Below are positions 63,342-64,000 of a stretch of 64,000 nt of DNA, one piece after another. The DNA is taken from positions 744,001 to 808,000 of the forward strand of contig NZ_CP116805.1 in NCBI RefSeq assembly GCF_028463845.1, given 5' to 3'. Within the stretch, counting starts at the first letter, position 1, and the number at the start of each line of letters is the position of its first letter. A program made the position numbers and the translations under genes. The DNA is from Gimibacter soli. Its GTDB lineage: Bacteria; Pseudomonadota; Alphaproteobacteria; Sphingomonadales; Kordiimonadaceae. Under the pieces are notes generated by a model. It searched no databases, had not been told where the DNA came from, and was given only the letters and a program-made list of their open reading frames with translations.

Positions 63342-64000
63342 CCGGGTGATTTGCGGTCGCATCGACACCATAGCGCTGGAGCAGCTTTGACCATTCCGGG
63401 CTTTCCGTGAGTGTCCTGAGGCGCGCCTCAAGGTCGGGCCGCGTGGGCGGGATCATGGCTTGCAGCATATAGCTGGAAAGCGGGGTGGTGACTTCCTGCA
63501 CATATTGCAGTTCGGTGGCGATATCCGCCCGGTGCCGACGAGCAAAGCTGATGGTTGAACGCATGATGTAGGTAAATTCCGCCCGGTCGGAAAGTACGCG
63601 TTTCAGCAGGGCATGTGTGCCCTCGCCGTCCTGCCGGGCAACGAGGCCTTCTGTCACCATACGATCCAGCGGTGGTGGCAGGCGGTGCCCGCGGGTAGCC
63701 GCAATTGTCAGCCCCGTGAAACTGGAAGGCCGCGATGGATCGACCATGATCCCCGGCTTCGCCAGAAGAATGTTGGCATCGGGATACAGATCCACCCACC
63801 GGAACCGGGTGTCGGCATCCTCACCCCATCCCCATGCAGGTGTGGCCCAGAGGACGATCCAGCCATCTTCACATGAGACGCCTTCAGCCGGGCAATTTCC
63901 GGATATCCAGCTTTCGAGATTGCGATTCAGCCGTACCCGCGAAAGGACAACAGCTTCGTAGCTCAGGCCGTCGTTTTCTGCGGCCTGAAGCATCGTTGTT
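63307..64000 (-). CDS. Orphan periplasmic substrate-binding-like protein (partial)
   Basis: At least 230 residues; the frame stays open to the window edge, so the N-terminus with signal peptide is missing. The visible part resembles family 3 solute-binding proteins: a segment similar to first-lobe VLLSRVRLNRNLESW, PSSFTGLTIAATRGHRLPPPLDR at the hinge and a second-lobe THALLKRVLSDRAEFTYIMRST. Its stop lies 35 bases inside the convergent dehydrogenase gene. No transporter partner is seen. Confidence 0.65.
   Translation of the reverse strand, partial: TTMLQAAENDGLSYEAVVLSRVRLNRNLESWISGNCPAEGVSCEDGWIVLWATPAWGWGEDADTRFRWVDLYPDANILLAKPGIMVDPSRPSSFTGLTIAATRGHRLPPPLDRMVTEGLVARQDGEGTHALLKRVLSDRAEFTYIMRSTISFARRHRADIATELQYVQEVTTPLSSYMLQAMIPPTRPDLEARLRTLTESPEWSKLLQRYGVDATANHPVSHSPQRAGER

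Noticed and set aside
1-64000. CRISPR arrays, transposases, prophage genes, rRNA genes
   Set aside because: Looked for regular spaced repeats and for typical protein motifs of mobile elements; none seen.

Overview
The window is high-G+C, densely coded chromosomal DNA from an alphaproteobacterium. The families DUF2948, UPF0262 and DUF2794 are typical of that class. So are the run murA - DUF2948 - his - UPF0262 - phosphatase - infA - maf - rng - yacG - tRNA-Phe and the run trpF-trpB-trpA-accD-folC. A motile, chemotactic, free-living heterotroph fits best: it has a flagellin under a sigma-54-type promoter, two chemoreceptors, orphan periplasmic binding proteins, beta-oxidation genes and a PEP-CTERM protein. 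An aquatic, Kordiimonadales-like organism is possible, but this is a low-confidence inference. No rRNA, CRISPR array, prophage or transposase was seen. Two tRNA genes are present, tRNA-Phe(GAA) and tRNA-Thr(GGT).

Region by region. 1-5.5 kb: the end of an APC permease, a DUF1801 protein, a GT2 glycosyltransferase with a GtrA-type membrane tail, a PEP-CTERM protein, an unrecognised secreted protein, an orphan binding protein and a TRIC/YicG-type channel. 5.6-10 kb: a protein with two TonB-C domains, then a tight operon of DUF3034 outer-membrane-like protein, exported truncated haemoglobin, membrane histidine kinase and cupredoxin. 10-19.2 kb: a PLP decarboxylase, response regulator, SlyX, a GH13 amylase, SelD-SelU (tRNA 2-selenouridine), an acyl-CoA synthetase and two more orphan binding proteins. 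19.2-24 kb: two chemoreceptors, one ending in a PilZ domain. 24.4-26.5 kb: a visibly lower-G+C type II restriction-modification pair (NotI-family nuclease and m5C methyltransferase) lying just downstream of the 3' end of tRNA-Phe.

26.8-36 kb is the conserved housekeeping block, all on the minus strand. 36-40.5 kb holds tRNA-Thr, an ArsR/SRPBCC module, DUF2794, a pair of GIN/DUF2807 beta-helix proteins and a LigE-like GST. 40.6-45.2 kb is a four-gene Gld-type ABC transporter operon. HtpG follows, behind a heat-shock-type promoter, and then a flagellin behind a sigma-54-type promoter with three upstream palindromic repeats. 48.6-53.7 kb is trpF-trpB-trpA-accD-folC on the minus strand. 53.7-61.6 kb is a fatty-acid-degradation region: a MerR regulator next to a 16-bp perfect palindrome, an acyl-CoA dehydrogenase, a thiolase, FadJ/FadB-like, a B3/4 protein, an ECH1-like dienoyl-CoA isomerase and a YqaA-like membrane protein. 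The window closes with a DUF962/Mpo1-like protein, a glucose/sorbosone dehydrogenase and a truncated fourth orphan binding protein.

The items that most deserve follow-up are the exported globin/kinase/cupredoxin operon, the NotI-family R-M island with an SOS-box-like site before the methyltransferase, the triple GGCA-N4-TTGCC array before flagellin, and the MerR palindrome heading the beta-oxidation operon.
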